In this document: piece by piece, positions 15,559 to 24,658 of the stretch
How positions within the stretch are numbered: the stretch's first letter is position 1
Layout of the letters: each line of letters starts with the position of its first letter
NCBI GenBank assembly: GCA_018332375.1
Contig: BOPV01000001.1
Location: 2,480,001-2,544,000 of the forward strand
Length of the DNA stretch: 64,000 bases
Reading direction: 5' to 3'
From: Roseiterribacter gracilis
Lineage (GTDB): Bacteria; Pseudomonadota; Alphaproteobacteria; BOG-932; Roseiterribacteraceae
Translations under genes and position numbers: made by a program
Notes under the pieces: generated by a model
Database searches by the model: none
What the model was told of the DNA's origin: nothing
What the model saw: only the letters and a program-made list of their open reading frames with translations

Positions 15559-16020
15559 ATGCGTACGACGATCGATTTCGCGCCGCTTTTCCGTTCGACG
15601 GTCGGCTTTGACCGACTGACCCGCCTGCTGGAGCAGGCGACCCCGAGCGAAGAGCAGGCCTATCCGCCCTACAATATCGAGAAGACCGCCGAGAATGCGT
15701 ATCGCATTACGCTCGCGGTTGCCGGCTTCTCGGAAGATGAACTTGAACTGGTCGCGCACGAAAACACGCTGATCATCAAGGGCAAGCAGAAGAGCGACAA
15801 CGACAACACCGCCAACAACGCGTTCCTGTATCGCGGCATCGCTGCGCGCGCCTTCGAGCGTCGCTTCCAGCTTGCTGATCACGTGCAGGTGAAAGGCGCC
15901 AATCTGGCGAACGGCCTGCTGCAGGTCGAACTGGTTCGAGAAATTCCGGAACAGCTGAAGCCGCGCAAAGTTGCGATCAGCACCGGCACCGCGCCGCAGA
16001 TCGAGCAGAAGGCTGCGTAA
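15559..16020 (+). CDS. Small heat-shock protein Hsp20 (IbpA type)
   Basis: 153 residues from ATG 15559, which has a strong AAGGAGG at 15545-15551. The N-terminal arm MRTTIDFAPLFRSTVGFDRL is typical of alphaproteobacterial class A Hsp20 proteins. The alpha-crystallin domain spans ~35-130, with YRITLAVAGFSEDELEL and GIAARAFERRFQL. ATP-independent holdase that binds unfolding proteins in the cytoplasm. Its ribosome site is buried in a ROSE-like hairpin, so translation is probably heat-induced. Two hairpins follow the stop. Upstream open frames in the same phase overlap rcdA and are not part of the gene. Confidence 0.93.
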   Translation: MRTTIDFAPLFRSTVGFDRLTRLLEQATPSEEQAYPPYNIEKTAENAYRITLAVAGFSEDELELVAHENTLIIKGKQKSDNDNTANNAFLYRGIAARAFERRFQLADHVQVKGANLANGLLQVELVREIPEQLKPRKVAISTGTAPQIEQKAA

Positions 16021-16083
16021 TTCTCTCGTAATTGCAGTTATCGAGAGAACCTGTGTGGCGGCGCCTGGAGCAATCCAGGCGCC
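16021..16083 (+). terminator. Double hairpin terminator region after hsp20
   Basis: Two stems follow the stop: TTCTCTCG (16021-16028) with CGAGAGAA (16042-16049), and GGCGCCTGG with CCAGGCGCC (16060-16083). Neither has a clean T-run, so the terminator call is moderate. The region separates hsp20 from the convergent thioesterase gene. Confidence 0.5.
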
Positions 16084-16093
16084 GTTCGCGCAT

Positions 16094-16537
16094 CTAGACC
16101 AGCAGCGACTGGAGCGCCGCGCGCAACGCGTCGTGCATGTCGGTCGGCCGCATCGTCGCGCGATCGACGAAGACGTGCACAAAAAATCCCTGCGCCGCCG
16201 GGGTTGCTTCGCTCGCGGTAAAAATTCCGATTTCCCAGCGCACGCTCGAACGGCCGAGTTTCGCAACCCGAATGCCGGCTTCGATCGCGCCGGGAAATTC
16301 GACGGCGCGCAAATAGCGGCAACCGCTTTCGGCGCAGACGCCGATCACCTCGCCTGATGCGGGATCAAGCACGCCGCTCTCGACCATCCACGCGTTGATG
16401 GCGGTGTCGAACCACGAATAATAGACGGTGTTGTTGACGTGGCCGTAGACGTCGACGTCCATCCAGCGCGTCGGGATGGTGCGGAAGGCGCGATAAGTTT
16501 CGCGCGTCTGGCCTGGCTCATCCATGGGCCGACTCAT
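16094..16537 (-). CDS. Acyl-CoA thioesterase, 4HBT/YbgC-like hotdog fold
   Basis: 147 residues starting at ATG 16537 (MSRPMDEP) or the ATG twelve bases further in; neither has a strong ribosome site. The segment TRWMDVDVYGHVNNTVYYSW (~22-41) holds the catalytic Asp of the 4-hydroxybenzoyl-CoA thioesterase fold. It probably hydrolyses short- to medium-chain acyl-CoA in the cytoplasm. It sits ~105 bases downstream of the patatin gene on the same strand, near the hydroxybutyrate dehydrogenase gene, so an acyl or hydroxybutyrate metabolic grouping is possible. Confidence 0.85.
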   Translation of the reverse strand: MSRPMDEPGQTRETYRAFRTIPTRWMDVDVYGHVNNTVYYSWFDTAINAWMVESGVLDPASGEVIGVCAESGCRYLRAVEFPGAIEAGIRVAKLGRSSVRWEIGIFTASEATPAAQGFFVHVFVDRATMRPTDMHDALRAALQSLLV

Positions 16538-16642
16538 AAAGACGCCGCCCGCGAATGGCGGACGGCGCAAGGTCGATCACTCCAAAGATGGGCGCCGGCC
16601 GGAAGGAGCCAGCGACCAGACAGCAGCGTATGCCCGCCGCTC

Positions 16643-17680
16643 TTACCGAGGGGTGAATCCACTTTTCGGCACCGTTTCGAAGGTGGCATCGCGGCCGATT
16701 TTGCCGCCGCAGCTTTGTAAAAAGACCTGCGCCGCGTCGCGCCCGAAGCCGAACAGCGCGTCGATCATGGCGGCGTCGGCATCCAGCTTGGTCGAGGCGG
16801 AATAGCGCGACATGTGCGCCTCGTCGCCGATCTTGTGCAGCCGGATTTCTTTCAGCCCGCTGCGCTTGGGGTCGATCTGCCCGGCGCGGATCAGCCGATT
16901 GATCGTGTCGATCGATTGCAGCTCGGCGAGATAGGCGGCGTTGAAGCTGATCTCGTTGATGCGATCGACGATGGTCATGCCGGTGGTTGGCAATTCATCG
17001 CGTTGCATCGGGTTGATCGGCACCAGCAACAGATCCTGCGCGGCGCAACGTTCGACCAACGGCGTCAGCGGCGGATTGCCGAGATAGCCGCCATCCCAAT
17101 AGGCCGTGCCGTCGATCTCGACCGCCTGAAACAGAAACGGCAGACAGGTCGACGCCAACAACACGTCGACCGACAATTCCTTGGTTTCGAAGATCCGCAA
17201 TTTGCCCGCGCGCACTTCAGTCGCGCCGACGAACAAGCGTGAATCCGGCAGCGCGCGCAGCCGATCGAAATCGATCAGCTCGAGCAGCATGTTTTTCAGC
17301 GGATTGTAGTTGAACGGATTGAGTTGGTACGGCGACCACAGCCGGAACAACACGTCGAACGCCTGATAGCCGACATTGGCGACGTCGTAGCCGTTCTGTC
17401 CCGCCAACTGTTCCAGCCACGGCGGATTGAGCGGACCGAATACGCCGGCATGCGCGACGCGTTGCCAGAAGCTGCGCAACTTGGCGCGCGCCGCGTCGGC
17501 GCCGCCTTCGGCCAATCCATCGAGCAGCAACGCGCCGTTGATGGCGCCTGCGCTGGATCCCGACACGCCCTCGAAATGAAACCGCCCGTCTTCGAGCAAC
17601 GCATCGAGCACGCCCCAGGTGAAGGCGCCGTGCGATCCGCCACCCTGCAAGGCGAGGGTGACGGGTTTCGCGTCACTCAT
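16643..17680 (-). CDS. Patatin-like phospholipase
   Basis: 345 residues from ATG 17680, which overlaps the dehydrogenase stop by four bases. The patatin core is complete: oxyanion loop LALQGGGSHGAFTWGVLDAL (~8-27), nucleophile elbow GVSGSSAGAING (catalytic Ser in GSSAG) and the DGG of the Ser-Asp dyad in YWDGGYLGNPPL. Expected activity is hydrolysis of acyl esters of lipids. Coupling with 3-hydroxybutyrate dehydrogenase is common in Alphaproteobacteria and has led relatives to be linked with storage-lipid or polyhydroxybutyrate turnover; that role is inferred. No signal peptide. Confidence 0.88.
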   Translation of the reverse strand: MSDAKPVTLALQGGGSHGAFTWGVLDALLEDGRFHFEGVSGSSAGAINGALLLDGLAEGGADAARAKLRSFWQRVAHAGVFGPLNPPWLEQLAGQNGYDVANVGYQAFDVLFRLWSPYQLNPFNYNPLKNMLLELIDFDRLRALPDSRLFVGATEVRAGKLRIFETKELSVDVLLASTCLPFLFQAVEIDGTAYWDGGYLGNPPLTPLVERCAAQDLLLVPINPMQRDELPTTGMTIVDRINEISFNAAYLAELQSIDTINRLIRAGQIDPKRSGLKEIRLHKIGDEAHMSRYSASTKLDADAAMIDALFGFGRDAAQVFLQSCGGKIGRDATFETVPKSGFTPR

Positions 17681-18459
17681 CGTGCGGTCCAGCCACCGTC
17701 GATCGAAAGCGGCGCGCCGGTAATTTGCGCGGCCGCGTCGCTGCACAGGAACAACGCCAGACCGCCAATCTGTTGCGGCGTGGCGAATTGCAGCGACGGT
17801 TGTTTTTCTTCCAGCAGTTCATGTTCGGCGGCTTGCACCGAAATGCCCTTCTTCGCCGCGTTATCGGCAATCTGCTTTTCGACCAGCGGCGTCTTCACCC
17901 AGCCGGGGCAAATCGCATTGACGGTGATGCCAGTGCCCGCAGTTTCGAGCGCTGCGACTTTGGTCAGGCCCAGCACGCCGTGCTTGGCAGCAACATAAGC
18001 GGACTTGCCGGCGCTACCGACGAGACCGTGCGCCGATGCGATGTTGATGACACGGCCCCAGCCGCGCTTGCGCATACCCGGCAGGGCTGCGCGCGTGCCG
18101 AAGAATGCAGCCGACAAGTTGGTCGCGAGGATTGCGTCCCATTTGTCGAGCGGGAAGTCTTCGATATTGGCGACGAACTGAATGCCGGCGTTGTTGACGA
18201 CGACGTCGACGCTGCCGAACTCGCGCTCGGCGCGTTGCACCATCGCTTCGATCGGTTCCCATTTGGAAACGTCGGCGCCGTCATACAGCGCGCGAATGCC
18301 GAAGCGCTGTTCCAACGAAGCACGTTCTTTTTCGATCGCGGCTGCATCGCCGAAACCGTTGATGACGATATTGGCGCCTTCGGCGGCGAACACCTCGGCG
18401 ATGCCAAGGCCGATGCCGCTCGTCGAGCCAGTGACCAGGACGGTCCGACCTTTCACCAT
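17677..18459 (-). CDS. bdhA: D-3-hydroxybutyrate dehydrogenase
   Basis: 260 residues, short-chain dehydrogenase/reductase. NAD-binding TGSTSGIGLGIA near residue 10, NNAG near 90, the catalytic Ser in IASAHG and the YVAAKHG Tyr-Lys pair are all present. The sequence ending SIDGGWTAR and the active-site loop VKTPLVEKQI are typical of 3-hydroxybutyrate dehydrogenase, which interconverts 3-hydroxybutyrate and acetoacetate. It is translationally coupled to the patatin gene downstream. Confidence 0.88.
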   Translation of the reverse strand: MVKGRTVLVTGSTSGIGLGIAEVFAAEGANIVINGFGDAAAIEKERASLEQRFGIRALYDGADVSKWEPIEAMVQRAEREFGSVDVVVNNAGIQFVANIEDFPLDKWDAILATNLSAAFFGTRAALPGMRKRGWGRVINIASAHGLVGSAGKSAYVAAKHGVLGLTKVAALETAGTGITVNAICPGWVKTPLVEKQIADNAAKKGISVQAAEHELLEEKQPSLQFATPQQIGGLALFLCSDAAAQITGAPLSIDGGWTAR

Positions 18460-18566
18460 CGTCTGCTCCTACAGGATGCCATTTGCCGCGGCGCAACATG
18501 CCACTGCGGACGGGCCGAAGCTATAGCTGCGCACGACGCGGCTGGTCCGCGGAACAGCGACGTCCG

Positions 18567-19742
18567 TCAGCTTTTCGGCAGCGCGGTCTCAACCAGCTTG
18601 GCCCAGTAGCTGGCACCGACCGGCAAGGCTGCATCGTTGAAATCATACGACGCGTTGTGCAGACCGCGCGCGTGACGGCCTTCGGTGCCATTGCCGACCA
18701 GAATGTAACTGCCGGGTTTCTGTTCGAGCATGAACGCGAAATCTTCGCCGCCCATGCTCGCCGCGGGAAACTCGTGCACCGACTCGTCGCCTGCGAGATC
18801 GCGGGCAACGCGGCGTGCAAGATCGACTGCGTTCGACTCGTTCACGGTCGGCGGATAGCCCAGGTGATATTGCAATTCGACCGCGGCGCCGAACGTTGCG
18901 GCGACACCGTTCACGATCTGCCGGAACAGTTCTTCGGCACGCTTGCGCGTCTCGGGCGTCAAGGTGCGGATCGTGCCGCGGAAATACGCAGTTTCGGGAA
19001 TGACGTTGTAGGCGCTGCCGGCTTTGATTTCCGTCACGCTGACGACGACCGGTTCTGCCGGATCGACAAAACGACTGGCGATCGATTGCAGCGCGCCGAC
19101 GATTTGCGACGTGATGAACACCGGATCGATGCCGTTATGCGGCTGGGCCGCATGGCAACCACGACCGCGAATGGTGACGTCGAAGCGATCGGCCGCAGCC
19201 ATCATCGTGCCGTGCTTGATCGCGAAATGTCCGACCTGCATGCCCGGCCAATTGTGCATGCCGTAGACCGCATCCATCGGAAACTTGTCGAACAGCCCGT
19301 CCTGGATCATCGCGCGTGCGCCAGCCAGACCTTCTTCGGCGGGTTGGAAGATGACGTAGACGGTGCCGTCGAAATTGCGCGTCTCCGCAAGATAGCGCGC
19401 AGCGCCCAGCAACATCGTCGTGTGGCCGTCATGTCCGCACGCATGCATGCGACCGGCATTCTTCGACTTGTAGGCGACGTCGCCTTCTTCGCTCATCGGC
19501 AGCGCATCCATGTCGGCGCGCAAACCGATGCTGCGCTTTCCGGGGCCGCCTTTGATGACGCCGACCACACCCGTCTTGCCGAGACCCGTCACGACTTGAT
19601 CGACGCCAAACGAGGCCAGTTTTTCAGCGACCAGGGCTGCGGTTTTGACCTCTTCGTAGCCAAGCTCGGGATTCTCGTGAATCGAGCGGCGCCACTGGGT
19701 CATGTCGTCGGCGAAATGCGCGATGCGGTTATAGACGGGCAT
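18567..19742 (-). CDS. M20 family amidohydrolase (hippurate hydrolase/aminoacylase type)
   Basis: 391 residues from ATG 19742, preceded by GAAGGAG. Metal-binding motifs of the M20D family are visible: LRADMDALPMSEE (~75), HACGHDGHTTML (~103) and FQPAEEGLAGA (~134). A dimerisation insert follows and a late MGGEDFAFML motif. It would hydrolyse N-acyl amino acids or similar amides in the cytoplasm. The side chain specificity cannot be read. It stands alone between the dehydrogenase and the MBL gene, all on the minus strand, with ~107 bases to the former. Confidence 0.9.
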   Translation of the reverse strand: MPVYNRIAHFADDMTQWRRSIHENPELGYEEVKTAALVAEKLASFGVDQVVTGLGKTGVVGVIKGGPGKRSIGLRADMDALPMSEEGDVAYKSKNAGRMHACGHDGHTTMLLGAARYLAETRNFDGTVYVIFQPAEEGLAGARAMIQDGLFDKFPMDAVYGMHNWPGMQVGHFAIKHGTMMAAADRFDVTIRGRGCHAAQPHNGIDPVFITSQIVGALQSIASRFVDPAEPVVVSVTEIKAGSAYNVIPETAYFRGTIRTLTPETRKRAEELFRQIVNGVAATFGAAVELQYHLGYPPTVNESNAVDLARRVARDLAGDESVHEFPAASMGGEDFAFMLEQKPGSYILVGNGTEGRHARGLHNASYDFNDAALPVGASYWAKLVETALPKS

Positions 19743-19774
19743 TCGAAACTCCTTCGAAGCCAGGGAGAATAGCC

Positions 19775-20575
19775 CTATTCCGTCACGCCGCCATACAGGT
19801 TGGCGCGGATTGCGGCGTCGAGCAGCGCCGGCGGCGCGAGATGCGCATCGCGCGCCTGGCGCATGGTGACATAGGCGTTTTCGTCGATTCCATCGCGCAC
19901 ATGGATGTTGTGTGCGCGCTGTTCCGTCGCGGTGCTGCTGAAGGACGGCGGACGGACGTCGTTTTGTCCGTAGTCGTGGCAGTGATGCAGCCGTGTCAGC
20001 GGCGCCAATTCCAGCAGGCGGCGCACCGAGTGCCACATGCGATGGGCGCAACCGGTTGGAAAATCACAGCGCGCCGTGCCCGCATCGGGCATGAACAGCG
20101 TGTCGCCGACCAGCAAATCGTCGCCGACGCGATAGGCGACGCAGCCCGCCGTATGACCCGGCACCGCCAGAACCTCGATCTCCAGCGACCCCAGCGTCAG
20201 GCGCTGGCCGTCGGCGAACAACACGTCGAACCCCGTGGCGCTGCCGCCAGTCTTTTTCACCGCGCGTGCAGCCAGGGCGCGCTGCACCTCGACCACGCCC
20301 TCGCCAATGCCGAGCTGACCGCCAACCGCCTGGCTCAACCACCGCCCGCCGGCGACGTGATCGGCATGAATATGCGTCTCCAGCACCCAATCGACCGTCA
20401 GACCGTTGGCCTGGACGAAGTCGGCCAGCGCAATGGCGGGGGTCGGATCGATCCGCCCATCCACCCAGCCCAGCACCCCATCGATCAGCGCAGCCCGGCC
20501 GGTGGCGGGATCGGCGACGACCCAGGCGACCGTGCCGCTGGTCGGGTCATAAAACGGGGTCAGTGCAGCGCGCAT
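19775..20575 (-). CDS. MBL-fold metallo-hydrolase (ETHE1/BLH-like)
   Basis: 266 residues from ATG 20575 (MRAALTPFYDP); an ATG six codons upstream is possible. The zinc motif THIHADHVAGG (~70-80), VPGHTAGCVAYR, VGDTLFMPDAG and a late HCHDYG identify the ETHE1/BLH branch of the metallo-beta-lactamase fold. Members are persulfide dioxygenases or related hydrolases that act on glutathione persulfide. No sulfur-assimilation genes or rhodanese lie next to it, so substrate remains open. Confidence 0.82.
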   Translation of the reverse strand: MRAALTPFYDPTSGTVAWVVADPATGRAALIDGVLGWVDGRIDPTPAIALADFVQANGLTVDWVLETHIHADHVAGGRWLSQAVGGQLGIGEGVVEVQRALAARAVKKTGGSATGFDVLFADGQRLTLGSLEIEVLAVPGHTAGCVAYRVGDDLLVGDTLFMPDAGTARCDFPTGCAHRMWHSVRRLLELAPLTRLHHCHDYGQNDVRPPSFSSTATEQRAHNIHVRDGIDENAYVTMRQARDAHLAPPALLDAAIRANLYGGVTE

Positions 20576-20637
20576 CGCCGCACATCCGGGCAAGAAGCTT
20601 GACTTGGCAGGCCCAAAACGGGAATGAACGGGTCGTC

Positions 20638-20751
20638 ATGACCGATCCGCGCGCATCTTTCGATCGCCAAGCCGCTTCCGCGGCTGCGCTCGCGCGTCTT
20701 ACGGCTGCAGAAGCGCTCTCGCTTCTGGCGCTTCGACTTATCGTCCCCTGA
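20638..20751 (+). CDS. leuL: Candidate leuA leader peptide
   Basis: A 37-codon frame from ATG 20638 ends 85 bases before leuA. Its last third encodes EALSLLALRLIVP: a cluster of Leu with Ile and Val at the end, including several CTT codons that are uncommon in neighbouring genes. Its stop codon lies inside CCCCTGA (20745-20751). These features are what a ribosome-mediated attenuator for leucine synthesis would need. No ribosome site is obvious (GGTCGTC precedes), so translation is inferred. Confidence 0.5.
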   Translation: MTDPRASFDRQAASAAALARLTAAEALSLLALRLIVP

Positions 20752-20820
20752 TCCGCCGCGGACGGCGCTGCCGTCCATCGCCAGGTCAGGGGTCCGAGCC
20801 CGAACGCCCACCGTCTTTTT
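20745..20820 (+). promoter_or_regulatory. Candidate attenuator region of leuA
   Basis: Three mutually competing pairings can be drawn. CCCCTGA (20745-20751, over the leader stop) pairs with TCAGGGG (20786-20792). GGACGGC (20760-20766) pairs with GCCGTCC (20770-20776). GACGG (20761-20765) can pair instead with CCGTC (20811-20815), which is followed directly by TTTTT (20816-20820) as in a terminator. This supports leucine-dependent attenuation, but folding energies were not computed. Confidence 0.45.
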
Positions 20821-20836
20821 CACGGACTTGCAGATC

Positions 20837-22396
20837 ATGACCCAGCGTACCGCGACCACTGACTCTTCCTATGTTCGAATTTTCGACACGACGTTGCGCG
20901 ACGGCGAGCAATCGCCCGGCTGCTCGATGAACCTCGAGGAAAAGCTGCGCGTCGCACAAACGCTCCAGGAGATGGGCGTCGATATTATCGAAGCTGGTTT
21001 TCCGGCCGCGTCGAACGGCGACTTTGAAGCGGTGCAGGCGATCGCGCGCGCGGTTGATCGCGCGACCGTTACCGGCTTGTGCCGCGCTGCGCGCGGCGAC
21101 ATCGAACGCTGCGCCGAAGCAATCAAGCCGGCCAAGCACAAGCGCATCCACACTTTCATCAGCACGTCGCCGCTGCACATGAAGTACAAGCTGCAGATGG
21201 AGCCGAGCCGGGTGCTCGAGCTGATTGAAAGCAGCGTGTCGTTGGCGGCGGGTCTGGCCGACGAAGTCGAATGGTCGGCCGAAGACGGCAGCCGCAGCGA
21301 ACATGATTTTCTGTGCCGCGCGGTCGAGACCGCGATCAAAGCGGGCGCGACCACGATCAACATTCCCGACACGGTCGGCTACACGACGCCGGACGAATAT
21401 CACGACCTGATCAAGATGCTGTTCGATCGCGTACCGAACATCGACAAGGCGATCCTCTCGGTTCACTGCCACAACGATCTGGGTCTGGCGGTTGCCAACA
21501 CGCTGGCCGGCATTCGCGCCGGCGCGCGCCAGGCCGAATGCACGATCAACGGAATCGGGGAGCGCGCCGGCAACGCAGCGCTGGAAGAAATCGTGATGGC
21601 GCTGAAAGTGCGCAACGACCGCATGCCGTACACGACCGGCGTCGACGCGACGATGATCACCAAAGCGTCGCGCCTGATTTCGACCATCACCGGCTTCATG
21701 GTGCAGCCCAACAAAGCGATCGTCGGCGCCAACGCCTTCGCGCATGAAAGCGGCATTCATCAGGACGGCATGCTGAAACATGCCGGCACGTACGAAATCA
21801 TGACGCCGGCCTCGGTCGGCCTGACCAAATCGAATTTGGTGCTGGGCAAACATTCCGGCCGCGCCGCGTTCCGCAGCAAGTTGAAAGAGCTGGGCTACGA
21901 CCTCGGCGACAATGCGCTGAACGACGCGTTCACGCGCTTCAAAGACCTCGCCGACAAGAAAAAAGACGTGTTTGACGATGATATTATCGCGCTCGTCGAT
22001 GACGAGGTCCGCGATCACGAGCATGTGAAATTCATGTCGCTGCAAGTCACCGCCAGCAGCCACGGCCCGTCGATGGCCGGGCTGGAGATCATCGTCGACG
22101 GCGAAACCAAACGCGCAACCACCAGCGGCACCGGTCCGGTCGACGCCGTGTTCAACGCGATCAAAGCGACAATCCCGCACGACGCGAGCTTGCTTCTTTA
22201 TCAGGTGCACGCAGTGACGTCAGGCACCGACGCGCAAGCCGAAGTGACGGTGCGCCTCGAAGAAGCGGGCAAGACTGTACAAGGCCAGGGTTCTGACGCG
22301 GACACGCTGGTCGCGTCGGCGCGCGCCTATCTGCACGCGTTGAACAAGCTCTATGTGAAACGCGCTAAGACTGCGCCGGCAGCGCTCAGCGCCTGA
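20837..22396 (+). CDS. leuA: 2-isopropylmalate synthase
   Basis: 519 residues. First committed enzyme of leucine synthesis: acetyl-CoA plus 2-oxoisovalerate to 2-isopropylmalate. The TIM-barrel catalytic domain shows FDTTLRDGEQSPGCSMN (~16-32), GATTINIPDTVGYTTP and HCHNDLGLAVAN; a linker with HESGIHQDGMLKH follows. The C-terminal regulatory domain (~390-500, VTASSHGPSMAGLEIIVDG) is intact, so leucine feedback inhibition is expected. Start at ATG 20837 rather than TTG 20828. Preceded by a candidate leader-peptide attenuator and followed by a terminator. Confidence 0.95.
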   Translation: MTQRTATTDSSYVRIFDTTLRDGEQSPGCSMNLEEKLRVAQTLQEMGVDIIEAGFPAASNGDFEAVQAIARAVDRATVTGLCRAARGDIERCAEAIKPAKHKRIHTFISTSPLHMKYKLQMEPSRVLELIESSVSLAAGLADEVEWSAEDGSRSEHDFLCRAVETAIKAGATTINIPDTVGYTTPDEYHDLIKMLFDRVPNIDKAILSVHCHNDLGLAVANTLAGIRAGARQAECTINGIGERAGNAALEEIVMALKVRNDRMPYTTGVDATMITKASRLISTITGFMVQPNKAIVGANAFAHESGIHQDGMLKHAGTYEIMTPASVGLTKSNLVLGKHSGRAAFRSKLKELGYDLGDNALNDAFTRFKDLADKKKDVFDDDIIALVDDEVRDHEHVKFMSLQVTASSHGPSMAGLEIIVDGETKRATTSGTGPVDAVFNAIKATIPHDASLLLYQVHAVTSGTDAQAEVTVRLEEAGKTVQGQGSDADTLVASARAYLHALNKLYVKRAKTAPAALSA

Positions 22397-22405
22397 TGTT
22401 GTGAC

Positions 22406-22438
22406 AACGCCGTGACTGCATCAGCAATCACGGCGTTT
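22406..22438 (+). terminator. Rho-independent terminator after leuA
   Basis: AACGCCGTGA (22406-22415) pairs with TCACGGCGTT (22428-22437) across a 12-base loop, followed by a short T-run. It lies ten bases after the leuA stop. Confidence 0.75.
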
Positions 22439-22528
22439 CATTTGCAGTTGCGAAGCGGAAATCGGAACTGAGACCCGTCGCACTCGCTTCACGCCGTTGG
22501 AGAGCACAAGCGGATCCACGGAGGCGAG

Positions 22529-23230
22529 ATGCGGATACTTGGACTAGCAACGCTTGTCGGCAGCCTCGCATGCGCATCAAGCGCGTGGGCGATTCCCGAA
22601 CTTGACATCAACGACGGGACGCAGGTCAGTGAGAACGCGTTCGTCTCGTCGCTTGGCTCGTACACACGCGAAACTTTCAATGCGAGCCCGCGCACGACGG
22701 GATCCTCTGTCTCGACTGCAGTCGGCACATTCGCCTCCACCGTTGCCGGGCAGCAGGGACAAATCATCTCGATCGCGGACGGACCGATTGCCGGGCGCGG
22801 GCTCGCGCCGTTCAGCGGAAATTTTCTTGAGAGTCGCGACTCAACCGGCGTCACGTGGCACGCAACGTCGGCCACTGCATTCGACGCGATCGGTTTCTTT
22901 CTGCAGGACGCCGGCGACCAGGGTGCGCTGCTGAACATTACTGCCAACGACGGCAGTGCGGCGACCGTTACCGTCCAAGGCGGCGGCAACGGCAACACGC
23001 GCTACGTCGTCATCAAGTTCGACCATTTCGTCACCGACGCTGCGATCGACTTCGTCAACACTGGCAACCACCTGAACGCCGACGGCTGGGGCCTCGACAA
23101 CATCACCGTCGGGCGGCTGATCGCGGGCGGCGGTGGCAACGCCGTCATCCCCGAGCCGGCCTCGCTGGTCAGCCTCGCCTCGGGCCTGTTTGGGCTAGGG
23201 TTCTTGCTCCGGCGGCGGCGTTCGCGCTGA
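22529..23230 (+). CDS. PEP-CTERM sorting-domain protein
   Basis: 233 residues with an N-terminal signal peptide (RILGLATLVGSLACASSAWA). The C-terminus is a textbook PEP-CTERM tripartite signal: VIPEPASLVSLASG, a hydrophobic stretch, then LLRRRRSR. The middle (~25-200) is a beta-rich secreted domain with GFFLQDAGDQGALLNI and a DGWGLDNITVG near its end, as in many surface PEP-CTERM proteins. An exosortase must cleave and anchor it, but no exosortase gene is in the window. A GGAGG precedes ATG 22529, and flanking terminators make it a single-gene unit. Confidence 0.88.
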   Translation: MRILGLATLVGSLACASSAWAIPELDINDGTQVSENAFVSSLGSYTRETFNASPRTTGSSVSTAVGTFASTVAGQQGQIISIADGPIAGRGLAPFSGNFLESRDSTGVTWHATSATAFDAIGFFLQDAGDQGALLNITANDGSAATVTVQGGGNGNTRYVVIKFDHFVTDAAIDFVNTGNHLNADGWGLDNITVGRLIAGGGGNAVIPEPASLVSLASGLFGLGFLLRRRRSR

Positions 23231-23254
23231 GGCCAACAAAACCCGCGCACGCGT

Positions 23255-24459
<1,205 letters not shown>

Positions 24460-24508
24460 GTACCTGAAAAAACCGTCCAAAAGGCGGTCGAGACTCAGGA
24501 TTCGTTTA

Positions 24509-24597
24509 ACGAATCGTGGTAAACGGAAGCTGATCAGAGAGCCAAACGGGCAATCTCTGGCGTTCGACGGGCTAAGCGTTTTCGACTGAAAACGCTT
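24509..24597 (+). repeat. Inverted repeats between mreB and mreC
   Basis: The 200-base gap holds two hairpins. The larger is AAGCGTTTTC, loop GACT, GAAAACGCTT (24574-24597, perfect ten-base stem). A smaller one near 24500-24516 pairs GATTCGTT with AACGAATC. There is no long T-run. They could be a processing site or leaky terminator lowering mreC-rodA expression relative to mreB. Confidence 0.45.
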
Positions 24598-24658
24598 TAG
24601 TCATAAAGGGATGAGGTTTCCCCGAGGGAGACCTCAGGGGCAAGGGACCCACCGTCGT

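Noticed and set aside
18483-19772. Long plus-strand open frame of 429 codons
   Set aside because: It is antisense to complete M20 and dehydrogenase genes and encodes an Arg/His/Asp-rich sequence without domains.
24611-24658. Upstream ATG start for mreC
   Set aside because: Kept only as an alternative: it adds a short basic stretch not typical of MreC, although AAAGGG precedes it.
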